Source of the DNA: JBFHRE01 sp041746105
GTDB taxonomy: Bacteria > Actinomycetota > Acidimicrobiia > Spongiisociales > ZC4RG35
NCBI GenBank assembly: GCA_041746105.1
Contig: JBGTHP010000003.1
Span: 186,001-250,000 of the forward strand
Direction: 5' to 3'
Length of the DNA: 64,000 bases
Shown here: positions 24,894 to 33,676 of the stretch, in pieces
Layout of the letters: the number at the start of each line of letters is the position of its first letter
Position numbering within the stretch: position 1 is the stretch's first letter
The notes under the pieces: model-generated
Seen by the model: only the letters and a program-made list of their open reading frames with translations
The model's database searches: none
What the model was told of the DNA's origin: nothing
Position numbers and translations under genes: made by a program

Positions 24894-26151
24894 CAGGTCA
24901 GAGGCTGCCCCGTGGGTGTGGGTGCTGGCCGGCATAGCAGCGCCTGGGGTGATCTTCCTGGCCTGGTTGCTTGCGCAACGATCCGAGACCATGAGTTGGC
25001 TGATATTCCTGGCCGGCCTGGCCTTTGGGCTTGGCGCCTTGATCATCATCCCGACGCGGAGCGGCGCGATGCGAACGGTGGCGCACGCGGTCGGCACCGC
25101 GGTTCCGCTGATTCCGGTGAATGGTGAACAATTGTTCGATCAGATGGCCGCAATCTCGGCCGGGATGGCGGGAATGGGGCTGTCGTGGTTGGTTGCCTCC
25201 ATTCGCGGGAAGGACCAACGCCGCCTCGTCCCGATGATGTTCCAGTCGTTCTCTGCGTACGTCGTTTATGTGGCCGTGGTCGGATCTCTTCATGACACCG
25301 CCCCTTTCCAGGCCGACAATGGTTGGGGCAGAACCCTTCTTTTTGTGGTGGCCATCGCTGCCGCCTTTTTGTTCGAGATGGTCTGGGCTGCAGCGATCGG
25401 AATCGGACGGGATCGGGGCGGAGTCCGCTTCCGGGGCCTCACCGCGCTCAAGGACCTCGACTCTTTTCTCGCCATCACCGGCGCCGGAGCCCTATTTGCA
25501 CTCAGTGTTGATCTGGTTGGTGCTTGGGCGTTCGTGGTGTCATTGCTCCCGTACTCATTCACTCATACAGCTCTGTCGAGGTTTGGTGGAACCCAAACCA
25601 CCTATGAGCAGACGCTGCGAGCTCTGGCCCAGATACCGGAGGCCGCGGGGCACGCTGTCCAGGGCCATGCACTGGAAGCCGCGGCCTTGGGGCGCCAAGT
25701 TGCTCTCGACCTCGGCCTCACCCCGGGTTGGGTGGACCGAGCAGAACACGCGTGTCTGATGCACGAGGTAGGTCTTGTCGCCCTCAACGAATCGGGCATC
25801 GTCGAGATGGGTTACTCCAACTATGACATTGCCCGCTGGGGCGCCGAGATCTTGGCGGAGACCAGTTATCTGGGCGGTGTGGCAGCGGACGTTCGCCGCC
25901 AATATGACCCATTGCGGATTCCGGGAGGCACCGCCGACCCATCTCTGACGATCAGCGCACGTATCGTCCTCGTCGTCGGGACCTACCTCAGAATGACCGA
26001 AGCCGGATCGAGCCCTCTCGAGGCGCTGGCCCATCTTCAGGCTGGAACCGCAGAAACCTTTGACAGCAACGTGGTCGCCGCACTCCGCGAACGTGTCGAG
26101 AGAACGCGGGGCCTGCGTCACCCGGTCGGCGTCGTCAGCGGTGACGCGTAG
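24886..26151 (+). CDS. Membrane protein with degenerate HD domain
   Basis: The 421-residue protein repeats the architecture of the gene before it: several hydrophobic segments (to about 225), then an HD-like region. The first His is kept (GHALEAAAL, His261), but the HD pair reads LMHEVGLVALN (His293-Glu294) in place of IHDMGKLAVP, and the Lys is Leu. It therefore probably lacks normal metal-dependent hydrolase activity and may act as a regulatory partner of the upstream enzyme. GTG 24886 is chosen because it overlaps the upstream stop and avoids reading through its coding end. Confidence 0.8.
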   Translation: MGDRSEAAPWVWVLAGIAAPGVIFLAWLLAQRSETMSWLIFLAGLAFGLGALIIIPTRSGAMRTVAHAVGTAVPLIPVNGEQLFDQMAAISAGMAGMGLSWLVASIRGKDQRRLVPMMFQSFSAYVVYVAVVGSLHDTAPFQADNGWGRTLLFVVAIAAAFLFEMVWAAAIGIGRDRGGVRFRGLTALKDLDSFLAITGAGALFALSVDLVGAWAFVVSLLPYSFTHTALSRFGGTQTTYEQTLRALAQIPEAAGHAVQGHALEAAALGRQVALDLGLTPGWVDRAEHACLMHEVGLVALNESGIVEMGYSNYDIARWGAEILAETSYLGGVAADVRRQYDPLRIPGGTADPSLTISARIVLVVGTYLRMTEAGSSPLEALAHLQAGTAETFDSNVVAALRERVERTRGLRHPVGVVSGDA

Positions 26152-26719
26152 CCGACCCGCCCTGCAGCTTCACGCCTGGCTTGAACCACCGAACGGGTTT
26201 TCGCAGTTCTGCCTGGAGGAAAGCCGAGAGACCCACTGCCAGCAGCACATCACCGAGGGAGATCACCTGACCCTGCCCGAACAGTCGCACCGGTATCACG
26301 TCGGCCAGAAAGGCAAGATTGGTGTCAGGCCCGAGCGTGACGTGTTTGTAGCCCTCTGAGATGACTGGGTTCGACTCAAAACCTCCGGCCACCACCGCCG
26401 CTCCCTCGAGAACCGGCATGCCTCCGTTGACCGAGATGACGGCGAAGTTCATCAACACCCCAAGCCCGGTCAGCCACATCCCTTGCCGCTCGCGATTTGC
26501 GTACACGAGGCCAAGCAGCGGCAGATAGGAGACCAAGATGAGGCCGACACCGACCGCTGACGCCGATTCTGGAATGAGTCCTGCAACCAGCTGCAACACA
26601 AAGCCGAGGGGCAGGAGCCACCACCATCTCAGTCTGATATCTGCCAGGTTCGCCATTCGACCGCCGCGAAAGACGGCCAATGACAACGCAACGAACATCA
26701 CAACAATGAGCCATACCAT
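26135..26719 (-). CDS. DUF5317 family membrane protein
   Basis: About five hydrophobic segments and the characteristic blocks MNFAVISVNGGMPV, YKHVTLGPDTNLAFLADVIPV and GQVISLGDVLLAVG match the DUF5317 pattern of small integral membrane proteins found in Actinomycetota and Chloroflexota. The function is unknown. ATG 26719 gives 194 residues; TTG 26728 would add three. It is convergent with and overlaps the degenerate HD gene by 17 bases. The grouping with membrane HD proteins may be meaningful. Confidence 0.82.
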   Translation of the reverse strand: MVWLIVVMFVALSLAVFRGGRMANLADIRLRWWWLLPLGFVLQLVAGLIPESASAVGVGLILVSYLPLLGLVYANRERQGMWLTGLGVLMNFAVISVNGGMPVLEGAAVVAGGFESNPVISEGYKHVTLGPDTNLAFLADVIPVRLFGQGQVISLGDVLLAVGLSAFLQAELRKPVRWFKPGVKLQGGSATRHR

Positions 26720-26762
26720 GTGGACCAAGTATCACACGTTCCCGGATTCTTGAGGAGTTGCC

Positions 26763-27530
26763 GTGGCAACATACGAAGTAATAGGTCCCAGAGCCGTCAT
26801 CACGATCGATGAACCGGACCGCCACAATCCGATGTCGGTCGAAACGATGGGCGATCTGCTCGAAATGACCTCGAGGGCAATCGACGACCCCTCGGTGAGA
26901 GTGCTGGTTTATACGGGGGCCGGAGAGCGAGCCTTTTCTGCCGGTGGGGATCTATCAAAGGGTTTCGTCGATGACCCAATCGGGCTGCACAGAAAGCGCG
27001 GGCTTCTGGCGGATCTCTTCCGGGCTATGCGGGGCGGGGGAAAGCCGACTGTTGCTCGGGTGAACGGCCACGCCCTTGCCGGTGGGTTTGGTCTGGCGGT
27101 CGCATGCGACATCACAATCTGTGTTTCAGACGCCAAATTGGGAGTCACCGAGATCAATGTCGGGTTGTGGCCGATGATGATCTCTGCGGTTTTGTGCGAA
27201 GTCATTCCCAGAAAAGCGGCACTCGAGTTGATGATGACCGGACGCATCATCACACCAGATGAAGCGCTCCGTCTTGGAGCTGTGTCAAGGGTCGTTGACC
27301 GGGCCGACCTCGACTCGGTAGTCGACGAGGTAGTGGCCGATCTGGCATCAAAGAGCAGCGCCGCTCTTTCTTTCGGTCGGGACACGTTCTACGGGATAGC
27401 CGATCTGGGATTCGACGCGGCGCTGGACCGGTTACAGGCCGGGTTGACGCAGATTGCGAACACCAACGACTCGCGGGAGGGGGTGGCGGCCTTCTTGGAA
27501 CGTCGGGAGCCTGGCTGGACCGGTACTTGA
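26763..27530 (+). CDS. Enoyl-CoA hydratase/isomerase family protein
   Basis: The 255-residue crotonase-fold protein shows AVITIDEPDRHNPMSVETMGD, the oxyanion-hole segment GERAFSAGGDLSKGF, and VNGHALAGGFGLAVACDI. The position of the second catalytic Glu in hydratases reads AKLGVTEINVGLWP, so an acidic residue is present. It probably acts in fatty-acid or aromatic-acid CoA-ester degradation. The GTG start follows a GAGGAG ribosome-binding site. The substrate is not predictable. Confidence 0.9.
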   Translation: MATYEVIGPRAVITIDEPDRHNPMSVETMGDLLEMTSRAIDDPSVRVLVYTGAGERAFSAGGDLSKGFVDDPIGLHRKRGLLADLFRAMRGGGKPTVARVNGHALAGGFGLAVACDITICVSDAKLGVTEINVGLWPMMISAVLCEVIPRKAALELMMTGRIITPDEALRLGAVSRVVDRADLDSVVDEVVADLASKSSAALSFGRDTFYGIADLGFDAALDRLQAGLTQIANTNDSREGVAAFLERREPGWTGT

Positions 27531-27570
27531 GGTCGTTGTCTAAGCGAAGTGGGGCGATACGCTGACGAAT

Positions 27571-28233
27571 ATGCGTTGGTGGATCAGGGTTTTGGGCTGG
27601 ACGATGATCTGGTCGGGGGTTTTTGCACTCGGCTACGTCGGGTATCAGATCGGAGGTACCAACCTCCTCAATCGGGGAGCCCAGGAGGAAGCCCGTCAGG
27701 ACTTCACGGTGGCCCTCGCAGAACGAATCGAGGAACTCCCTCCTCCTGTGACCATTCCCGATCAGGAGGAAGCACCAACACTGATGCCGGAGGACCCTGC
27801 GGCGGAAGGCGAACCGAGTGGATTGATCCGGATTCCCAAGCTGGGAGTGGATGAGGTCATTTTTGAGGGCGTCACCCGCGAGATTTTGAAGCTGGGACCT
27901 GGTCACATTCCAGGAACGGCATTTCCCGGCCAGCCGGGCAATGCCGTTGTCGCAGGTCACCGCACGACCCATGGAGCACCCTTCTTCTCGATCGACGAGC
28001 TCACGGCAGGTGACGAGATCGAGGTCGAAACGGTGGTCGGTGTACACACCTATGTGGTCAGGGAGTCGATCATCGTTGCCCCCACCGACGTTTGGGTTAC
28101 CGAACCGCGACCGGGAGCGTGGCTGACTTTGACCACCTGCAACCCGATCGGCTCGGCTCGGGAGCGGCTGATCGTTTTTGCCGAGATGGTCGAAGGACCG
28201 AACGCCGCCTACGTGGCCGCCGCCGCGGCGTGA
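27571..28233 (+). CDS. Sortase (class D/E-like transpeptidase)
   Basis: The N-terminal TM helix (about 6-26) anchors the protein. After an acidic Pro/Glu-rich spacer, the sortase barrel carries His130 (VAGHRTTHGAPF), Cys190 (LTLTTCNP) and an Arg at 197 or 199 (SARERL), the catalytic set. The substrate-motif loop cannot be read. It would link surface proteins to the cell wall or to pilins. No LPxTG/LAxTG-type substrate was recognised in the window. The spacing and length (220) fit class E or D enzymes. Confidence 0.92.
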   Translation: MRWWIRVLGWTMIWSGVFALGYVGYQIGGTNLLNRGAQEEARQDFTVALAERIEELPPPVTIPDQEEAPTLMPEDPAAEGEPSGLIRIPKLGVDEVIFEGVTREILKLGPGHIPGTAFPGQPGNAVVAGHRTTHGAPFFSIDELTAGDEIEVETVVGVHTYVVRESIIVAPTDVWVTEPRPGAWLTLTTCNPIGSARERLIVFAEMVEGPNAAYVAAAAA

Positions 28234-28235
28234 CT

Positions 28236-28793
28236 TCAGCTTGTCGTGACGTTTGTCACGAACTCTTCGATTCGCTCGAGATCGGCTCCGCCTTCCAACT
28301 GTCCGATGACGGTGCCGGTGTTGTCAATCAGAAAGAGGGCGGGCATGCCAAATCCGACATACAGATCCCGGAGGTGGCCAGTGGCGTCGATCCCTGTGAG
28401 GTATTGGAGTTCCAATGACTCGGCAAAGGCGGCTGCAGCCTCAACCTCGTCTCGGACTGCGACCCCCACGACCATGACCTCCGGGTGCGATTGCGCGAAG
28501 CGTGACAGTTCTGGCATCTCTTCGCGACAAGGGGCGCACCATGAACCCCACAAGTTCAACAACACACCGCGGCCATCATCTCGAAGGTGTTCCGAGAGGC
28601 GCCATTCCCGACCGTCGAAGTTCGTCACCACGATTTCGGGCGCCAGTCGCCCGACCATGGGTCCGCCTTCGACGATCCCCGGTTCAGATTGAAGCCGGCT
28701 GAATAGGGCAACCCCGATAGTGACAACAATCAGGAATATGACAGTGAGCCTGCCTGTTCGATTCCTCAATGGCTCGACGGGGGAGCTGACCAT
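28236..28793 (-). CDS. TlpA/ResA-like thioredoxin-fold protein
   Basis: One N-terminal TM helix (LTVIFLIVVTIGVALF) is followed by a redoxin domain with the active site WGSWCAPCREEMPE and the cis-Pro segment GMPALFLIDNTG. Proteins of this type reduce disulfides outside the membrane, for instance in cytochrome c maturation. ATG 28793 gives 185 residues; frames further upstream run antisense through the oxidoreductase gene. Only 18 bases separate its start from the divergent Mo-enzyme gene. A 7-bp hairpin TCGTGAC-GTTT-GTCACGA (28244-28261) lies in its last codons. Confidence 0.88.
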   Translation of the reverse strand: MVSSPVEPLRNRTGRLTVIFLIVVTIGVALFSRLQSEPGIVEGGPMVGRLAPEIVVTNFDGREWRLSEHLRDDGRGVLLNLWGSWCAPCREEMPELSRFAQSHPEVMVVGVAVRDEVEAAAAFAESLELQYLTGIDATGHLRDLYVGFGMPALFLIDNTGTVIGQLEGGADLERIEEFVTNVTTS

Positions 28794-28811
28794 CGGAGAC
28801 AGGTTACGACG

Positions 28812-29423
28812 ATGAGTTTTTTTGGCCGCAAACAAGATGAGCTTCTCGACAGGGGCATCAACCCGGCTCGGGTTCCTCCGGGCCAGTATGTCACCGACCG
28901 TTTTCCGGTTCTCCACGCCGGTGTGACACCGCGGGTGGATCTCGCCACCTGGGATTTTGTCATCGATGGTCTCGTCGACGTACCGGTCACGCTGAATTAC
29001 TCGGAGATGATTTCTTTGGAACCGGCACGGACCGTCGCCGATATCCACTGTGTGACCAAGTGGTCGAAACTGGACACCGAGTGGGAGGGTGCATCGGTGA
29101 GGGCGGTTCTGTCGAAGGTCGCCATTTCACGGGACGCCACGCATGCATTGATCAGGGCCGAGCACGGGTTCACCGCCAACCTGCCGATCGAGGACCTGTT
29201 GCGCGAGGAGAATCTGCTGACATGGAGGTTCGGAGGTTCCGATCTCGAGCCGGATCACGGTTGGCCCCTGCGACTTGTCGTCCCGCACCTCTATTTCTGG
29301 AAATCGGTCAAATGGGTGAGGGGCATTCGTTTCCTCGACCAAGACGAGCCAGGGTTCTGGGAGCGGAACGGCTACCACATGTACGGCGATCCGTTCAAGG
29401 AGCAACGTTATTGGGGCGATTGA
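28812..29423 (+). CDS. Sulfite-oxidase-like molybdopterin oxidoreductase (YedY/SuoX family)
   Basis: The 203-residue protein carries only the Moco domain, with the molybdenum-ligand Cys80 in DIHCVTKWSKLDTEWEG and the end signature YFWKSVKWVRGIRFLDQDEPGFWE. It has no Tat signal or TM helix, so it is probably cytoplasmic. The substrate is unknown (sulfite, sulfoxide or other). The moeA and moaC genes further along the window support Moco synthesis in this organism. A redox partner such as the TlpA-like neighbour is possible but not shown. Confidence 0.9.
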   Translation: MSFFGRKQDELLDRGINPARVPPGQYVTDRFPVLHAGVTPRVDLATWDFVIDGLVDVPVTLNYSEMISLEPARTVADIHCVTKWSKLDTEWEGASVRAVLSKVAISRDATHALIRAEHGFTANLPIEDLLREENLLTWRFGGSDLEPDHGWPLRLVVPHLYFWKSVKWVRGIRFLDQDEPGFWERNGYHMYGDPFKEQRYWGD

Positions 29424-29426
29424 GCC

Positions 29427-30095
29427 TCAGCCGGCGAAGATGTGTGCTGTCCAGATCGTTCCGGCGCCGTCGACATAAACGCCAACTCCGAGTGCCGTGA
29501 AGGAACCGTTGAGCATGTTGGCGTTGTGACCGGGTGACGCCACGAGTGCGTTGAAGATCTGGTTGACGGTGCCACCGAAACCCACGTTCTCGCCGGCGGT
29601 GCTCCACGGACCGAGTAGCGAGCCAATGTTCGAGTGGCTCAACGATCCGCTCGCTGCAATCGTTTTTGCCCAGCTTCTCGCATAGGCGTCGAGGCTGCCG
29701 TTGCGTCCGAGGGCTGCCAGTCCGTTCGAACCCCTCCAGTTGTTGATCGACGCCTGGAATTGGCCCTCCATCTGCGATGAGTAGGAGCCGCCCGGTTTGG
29801 GCGCCGTGGTTGTTGTGGTGCTCTTCGGCTTGGTTCCGCTGGAGGTGGGGGCTGGAGCGGTTGTCTCACTGGTGGCGGTCGACAGAGTGCTGTCCGTCAC
29901 CCGGGACTCGAGGACCTCGTAGAGATACTCGTGATCCTGGGTGGTGGTTGTTTCGGCCTCCGCGATAGACACCTCGGCCGTTGCCGGGGCCGGTCGCTTG
30001 ACACGCTCAGCGGGGTCCGGTGATCCGACCAGCGAGGTACACGCGCCGGTCGAAAGAATTGTCAGGGTAAAAAGAAAAAGGGGCACACGCCGCAT
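29427..30095 (-). CDS. CAP/SCP-domain lipoprotein
   Basis: A signal sequence ending in STGAC (probable lipid-modified Cys) is followed by a Thr/Pro-rich linker of about 80 residues. The CAP domain then reads QASINNWRGSNGLAALGRNGSLDAYARSWA, HSNIGSLL, GENVGFGG, and SPGHNANMLN with FTALGVGVYVDGAGTIWTAHIF. CAP proteins are secreted and of varied, mostly unknown function in bacteria. The ribosome-binding site GGAGGG precedes ATG, and a good promoter lies 50-80 bases upstream. Confidence 0.9.
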   Translation of the reverse strand: MRRVPLFLFTLTILSTGACTSLVGSPDPAERVKRPAPATAEVSIAEAETTTTQDHEYLYEVLESRVTDSTLSTATSETTAPAPTSSGTKPKSTTTTTAPKPGGSYSSQMEGQFQASINNWRGSNGLAALGRNGSLDAYARSWAKTIAASGSLSHSNIGSLLGPWSTAGENVGFGGTVNQIFNALVASPGHNANMLNGSFTALGVGVYVDGAGTIWTAHIFAG

Positions 30096-30147
30096 GCAGT
30101 ATTCCCTCCACTCGGTGGTGCCTTGTTAAAACAAGTAGGCCAAAAGG

Positions 30148-30175
30148 ACTATAGACCGGGTGACATCTGAAGCAA
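30148..30175 (-). promoter_or_regulatory. Probable sigma-70-type promoter of the CAP lipoprotein gene
   Basis: Read on the minus strand, TTGCTT (30175-30170), a 16-base spacer and TATAGT (30153-30148) match the -35/-10 pattern. The CAP start codon is about 50 bases downstream, and the leader contains a CTTGTT-AA-AACAAG inverted repeat. Confidence 0.5.
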
Positions 30176-30182
30176 GCTCAGC

Positions 30183-32810
30183 TCACTCGGCGGCCATCTG
30201 ACGGAGGACGTAATGCAGGATCCCACCGTGCCGAAGGTAGTTGACCTCGATCGGTGTATCGACCCGGCAGCGTGCATGAAACTCCGCCACGGGGCCGTCA
30301 GGGCCGGCCGCGATGACACGTATCAACTGGCGCGGCTCGAGTTCATCGGTGACTTCGATCTCGAATACCTCGGTGCCAAGTAGTCCAAGCGAGTCGGCAG
30401 ATTCTCCTTCGCCGAATTCGAGTGGGAGAACACCCATCATCACGAGGTTCGATCGATGGATCCGTTCGAAGCTCTCGGCGATCACTGCCTTGACCCCAAG
30501 TAGGAAGGTCCCCTTGGCTGCCCAATCCCGAGATGATCCCATCCCGTAGTCCTTGCCGGCGATGACGAGCAGCGGCACGCCGAAGCTCTGGTAGTGCATC
30601 GAGGCGTCATAGATCGATTTGACCTCGCCGTCCATGAAATCGGTTGTGAACCCACCTTCGGTGTCCGGGGCCAGTTGGTTTCTCACGCGGATGTTGGCGA
30701 AGGTTCCACGCGTCATCACCCGGTCGTTGCCCCGGCGTGAACCGTACGAGTTGAACATCGGTGGTTGGACACCCTGTCCGATCAGATACCGGCCGGCAGG
30801 CGAATCGACGTTGATCGAACCGGCGGGGGAAATGTGGTCGGTTGTCACAGAGTCCCCGAGCTTGGCCAGAACTCGAGCCCCTCGAATCGGGGAAAGCGGT
30901 TCCACGTCTCCGCTCAATCCGGAGAAGAATGGCGGTTCCTGGACGTATGTGGACTTGTCGTCCCATTCGTAGAGGGCACCACCCGAAGTTGTGATCGAAC
31001 GCCATTCGGCGGCGCCGGAAAACACGTCCTCGTACTTTTCGACGAACTGACTGCGGGACACATGCTGGGTGACGACCTCGTCGATTTCAGCCTGTGATGG
31101 CCAGACGTCGCGAAGGTAGATGTTGGTTCCAGGGAACGGCTCCGTCTCAGGATCCCAGTCGACGGTCCCCGCCAGGGCGTAGGCAACCACGAGTGGAGGT
31201 GATGCGAGGTAGTTGGCTCTCACATCTGGTGAGATCCGACCCTCGAAGTTTCGATTACCCGACAGGACCGCCGCCGCCACCAGGTTGCTGTCGTGGATTG
31301 TGCGGGAGATCTCATCGGGGAGCGGACCCGAGTTTCCGATACAGGTGGTACATCCGTATCCGACGACATAAAACCCGATTGCTTCCAACTCGGGCAGGAG
31401 ACCCGATGACGTCAGGTACTCGGTAACGACCTGGGAGCCCGGCGCCAACGATGTTTTCACCCAAGGCTTCCGGTCGATTCCCAATCGTCTCGCCTTTTGT
31501 GCGACCAGACCGGCGGCCACCATGACGTCTGGGTTTGAGGTGTTCGTGCACGAGGTGATGGCGGCGATGACGATGTCGCCGTCGGTCAGCGAATAGTCGG
31601 CTCCGGCTACAGGCCCATCGTTTGGCTTGCCTCCGTCTCGGCCGAAGACGGTCTCGATTTGATCATTCCACGTCGCCTTCATCGCCCTGAGGTCAATTCG
31701 GTCTTGAGGACGTTTGGGCCCGGCCAGAGATGGCCTCACCGTCGACATGTCGAGATGGAGGTTTGACGAATAGGTGACCCGTCGCGAGGTATCGAGCCAA
31801 AGTCCCTGTGCCCGGTAGTAGGTCTCCACCGTTTCGATGAGCGCCTCGGGGCGTCCTGACAGCTCGAGGTAATCGAGCGTTCTGGTGTCAACCGGAAAGA
31901 ACCCGATGGTGGCGCCGTACTCGGGGGCCATGTTTGCAATGGTGGCGCGATTGGCTACGGGCATGTCTTTGAGACCGGCTCCATGGAACTCGACGAACTT
32001 CCCGACGACGCCGTGATTGCGCAGCATCTCGGTTACGACGAGGACGAGGTCGGTTGCGGTGGATCCCTCTGCCAGTTTGCCTGTCAACTCAAAGCCGACA
32101 ACCTCCGGCAACAGCATCGAGATCGGCTGGCCCAGCATGGCGGCCTCTGCTTCGATCCCACCAACACCCCAACCAACAACACCAAGGCCGTTGATCATCG
32201 TCGTATGGGAGTCCGTGCCGACCAGGCTGTCGGGAAAAAGCCACGACCCGTCATCCCAGACGACCTTCGCCAGGTATTCGAGGTTGACCTGGTGGACGAT
32301 GCCCGTTGCCGGGGGAACGACGGAGAAGTTCTTGAACGCCTTTTGCCCCCACTTCAGAAACTCGTAACGCTCGCGATTGCGATCGAACTCGAGTCGGCTG
32401 TTGATCATCAGGGCGTTGGACGACCCAAACGCGTCCACCTGGACGGAGTGGTCGATCACGAGATCACATGGCACTCCTGGGTTCACCTTGTCGGCATTGC
32501 TCGGATCTCCCGTCATTTCGACGATGGCCGAGCGCATGGCGGCGAGATCGACGATCGCGGGAACACCGGTGAAGTCCTGCAAAACAACTCGCCCTGGGAT
32601 GAATGGAACTTCGTTCTCGCCCACCTTTTTGGCGTCGTAGTGGGCGATGGTCTGGACTTCCGACTCGTGGACGAGGCCGCTCGCCGAATGCCGGATCGCC
32701 GTCTCCAACAAGACCTTTATCGAATAGGGAAGGTGGTCGACCTCTCCCGCCGAGGCGAGGGGTGCAATCTTGCGTGTTCCGATGGGCGTGGTGATCTCGG
32801 TGAACGGCAT
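30183..32810 (-). CDS. acnA: Aconitate hydratase A
   Basis: At 875 residues it has the AcnA/IRP-type domain order. The [4Fe-4S] ligands are Cys421 (TSCTNTSNP), Cys487 and Cys490 (GCTTCIGNSGPL). Other landmarks are VGTDSHTTMINGLGVVGWGVGG and the C-terminal swivel domain GKDYGMGSSRDWAAKG. It isomerises citrate to isocitrate in the TCA cycle. It stands apart from other TCA genes. It uses an Fe-S cluster, as does the predicted SufR-like regulator encoded just upstream on the same strand. Confidence 0.96.
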   Translation of the reverse strand: MPFTEITTPIGTRKIAPLASAGEVDHLPYSIKVLLETAIRHSASGLVHESEVQTIAHYDAKKVGENEVPFIPGRVVLQDFTGVPAIVDLAAMRSAIVEMTGDPSNADKVNPGVPCDLVIDHSVQVDAFGSSNALMINSRLEFDRNRERYEFLKWGQKAFKNFSVVPPATGIVHQVNLEYLAKVVWDDGSWLFPDSLVGTDSHTTMINGLGVVGWGVGGIEAEAAMLGQPISMLLPEVVGFELTGKLAEGSTATDLVLVVTEMLRNHGVVGKFVEFHGAGLKDMPVANRATIANMAPEYGATIGFFPVDTRTLDYLELSGRPEALIETVETYYRAQGLWLDTSRRVTYSSNLHLDMSTVRPSLAGPKRPQDRIDLRAMKATWNDQIETVFGRDGGKPNDGPVAGADYSLTDGDIVIAAITSCTNTSNPDVMVAAGLVAQKARRLGIDRKPWVKTSLAPGSQVVTEYLTSSGLLPELEAIGFYVVGYGCTTCIGNSGPLPDEISRTIHDSNLVAAAVLSGNRNFEGRISPDVRANYLASPPLVVAYALAGTVDWDPETEPFPGTNIYLRDVWPSQAEIDEVVTQHVSRSQFVEKYEDVFSGAAEWRSITTSGGALYEWDDKSTYVQEPPFFSGLSGDVEPLSPIRGARVLAKLGDSVTTDHISPAGSINVDSPAGRYLIGQGVQPPMFNSYGSRRGNDRVMTRGTFANIRVRNQLAPDTEGGFTTDFMDGEVKSIYDASMHYQSFGVPLLVIAGKDYGMGSSRDWAAKGTFLLGVKAVIAESFERIHRSNLVMMGVLPLEFGEGESADSLGLLGTEVFEIEVTDELEPRQLIRVIAAGPDGPVAEFHARCRVDTPIEVNYLRHGGILHYVLRQMAAE

Positions 32811-32849
32811 GAGCCGAGTCTACCGGTTGGGCGAATCCGACCCCACCCC

Positions 32850-33668
32850 TCAGCCATCGACGGAGATCGACATGGTCGCCGACAATGTTTCGCCAGGACC
32901 AACCACCCGAAGGCCGCGTTCTGGATGGTTGAGGGCGTCAGGAGCGGCGCTCACGGGCTCGAGACAAAAGAAATTGGACCCTTTCGGGCTGTACACATGG
33001 AGGAAGTTGAGATCCGAGGACACCGTGATCCGCCCTCCCGGCGAGTCGATCAGGGCTTTGCCGTCCCAGCCCGTGAATGTGTTGTCGGCCACCAAGGCAT
33101 CAACATCGAACGACCGAAAGCTCTCGCGTTCGTCCCAGCCGTCCGGCAGCACGGCCGCCCCTGTCCACCATCCGTCGACGGTCGCCGTGAACCGGCCGGG
33201 TTTTTCGAAGTAAGGGTGAAAACCAAGCCCTGCCGGCATCGGTTCGGAGGACAGATTGGCGAGTTCGAGCCCGATGACGAGCCTTCCGGATTCGACCGTG
33301 ACCGTCTGGCGAGCGCGGTATCTCCATGGCCATTGTGATGCCGGCCGGGTAATCGTCAGCTCGACGTGGTTGTCGCGGTGGGCTGCGACATCCCAGCGAT
33401 CCATCCAGCCGTCGCCATGGAGGGGATGTGGTTCATCGGCGAGTTGAGGTGCGATTTCGACCCGTCGCCCTTCGAATTCGAATACCCCGTTCGAGATCCG
33501 GTTGCAGTACGGAACGAGGGCGAAGTGAGAGAAGTCCCTGGGGTCTCGAGCCGATTTTCCGCTACGTAACACGTCACGTGTTCCCACCTGGAACGAAAGC
33601 AGGGAACCACCTTGTGCGGGTGACACGACGACGCGGGTATCACCGTGAACCAGGACGACGTCGGTCAT
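32850..33668 (-). CDS. Aldose 1-epimerase family protein (galactose mutarotase-like)
   Basis: The 272-residue beta-sandwich protein has LVPYCNRISNGVFEFEGRRV, HPLHGDGWMDRWDV (catalytic-His region), GLGFHPYFEKPG and the C-terminal Glu in FFCLEPVSAAPDALNH. It interconverts sugar anomers or hexose-6-phosphate anomers; residues alone do not decide between GalM and YeaD types. It lies eight bases after the SufR-like regulator gene and before acnA on the same strand. Confidence 0.88.
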   Translation of the reverse strand: MTDVVLVHGDTRVVVSPAQGGSLLSFQVGTRDVLRSGKSARDPRDFSHFALVPYCNRISNGVFEFEGRRVEIAPQLADEPHPLHGDGWMDRWDVAAHRDNHVELTITRPASQWPWRYRARQTVTVESGRLVIGLELANLSSEPMPAGLGFHPYFEKPGRFTATVDGWWTGAAVLPDGWDERESFRSFDVDALVADNTFTGWDGKALIDSPGGRITVSSDLNFLHVYSPKGSNFFCLEPVSAAPDALNHPERGLRVVGPGETLSATMSISVDG

Positions 33669-33676
33669 GTTTGTGG

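Noticed and set aside
28244..28261. Bidirectional terminator at TCGTGAC-GTTT-GTCACGA
   Set aside because: The hairpin lies inside the last codons of the TlpA gene and no T-run follows, so termination is doubtful.
28236..29048. 270-residue version of the TlpA-like protein
   Set aside because: The first 85 residues would be antisense to the Mo-enzyme gene and are not a signal sequence; ATG 28793 precedes the membrane helix.
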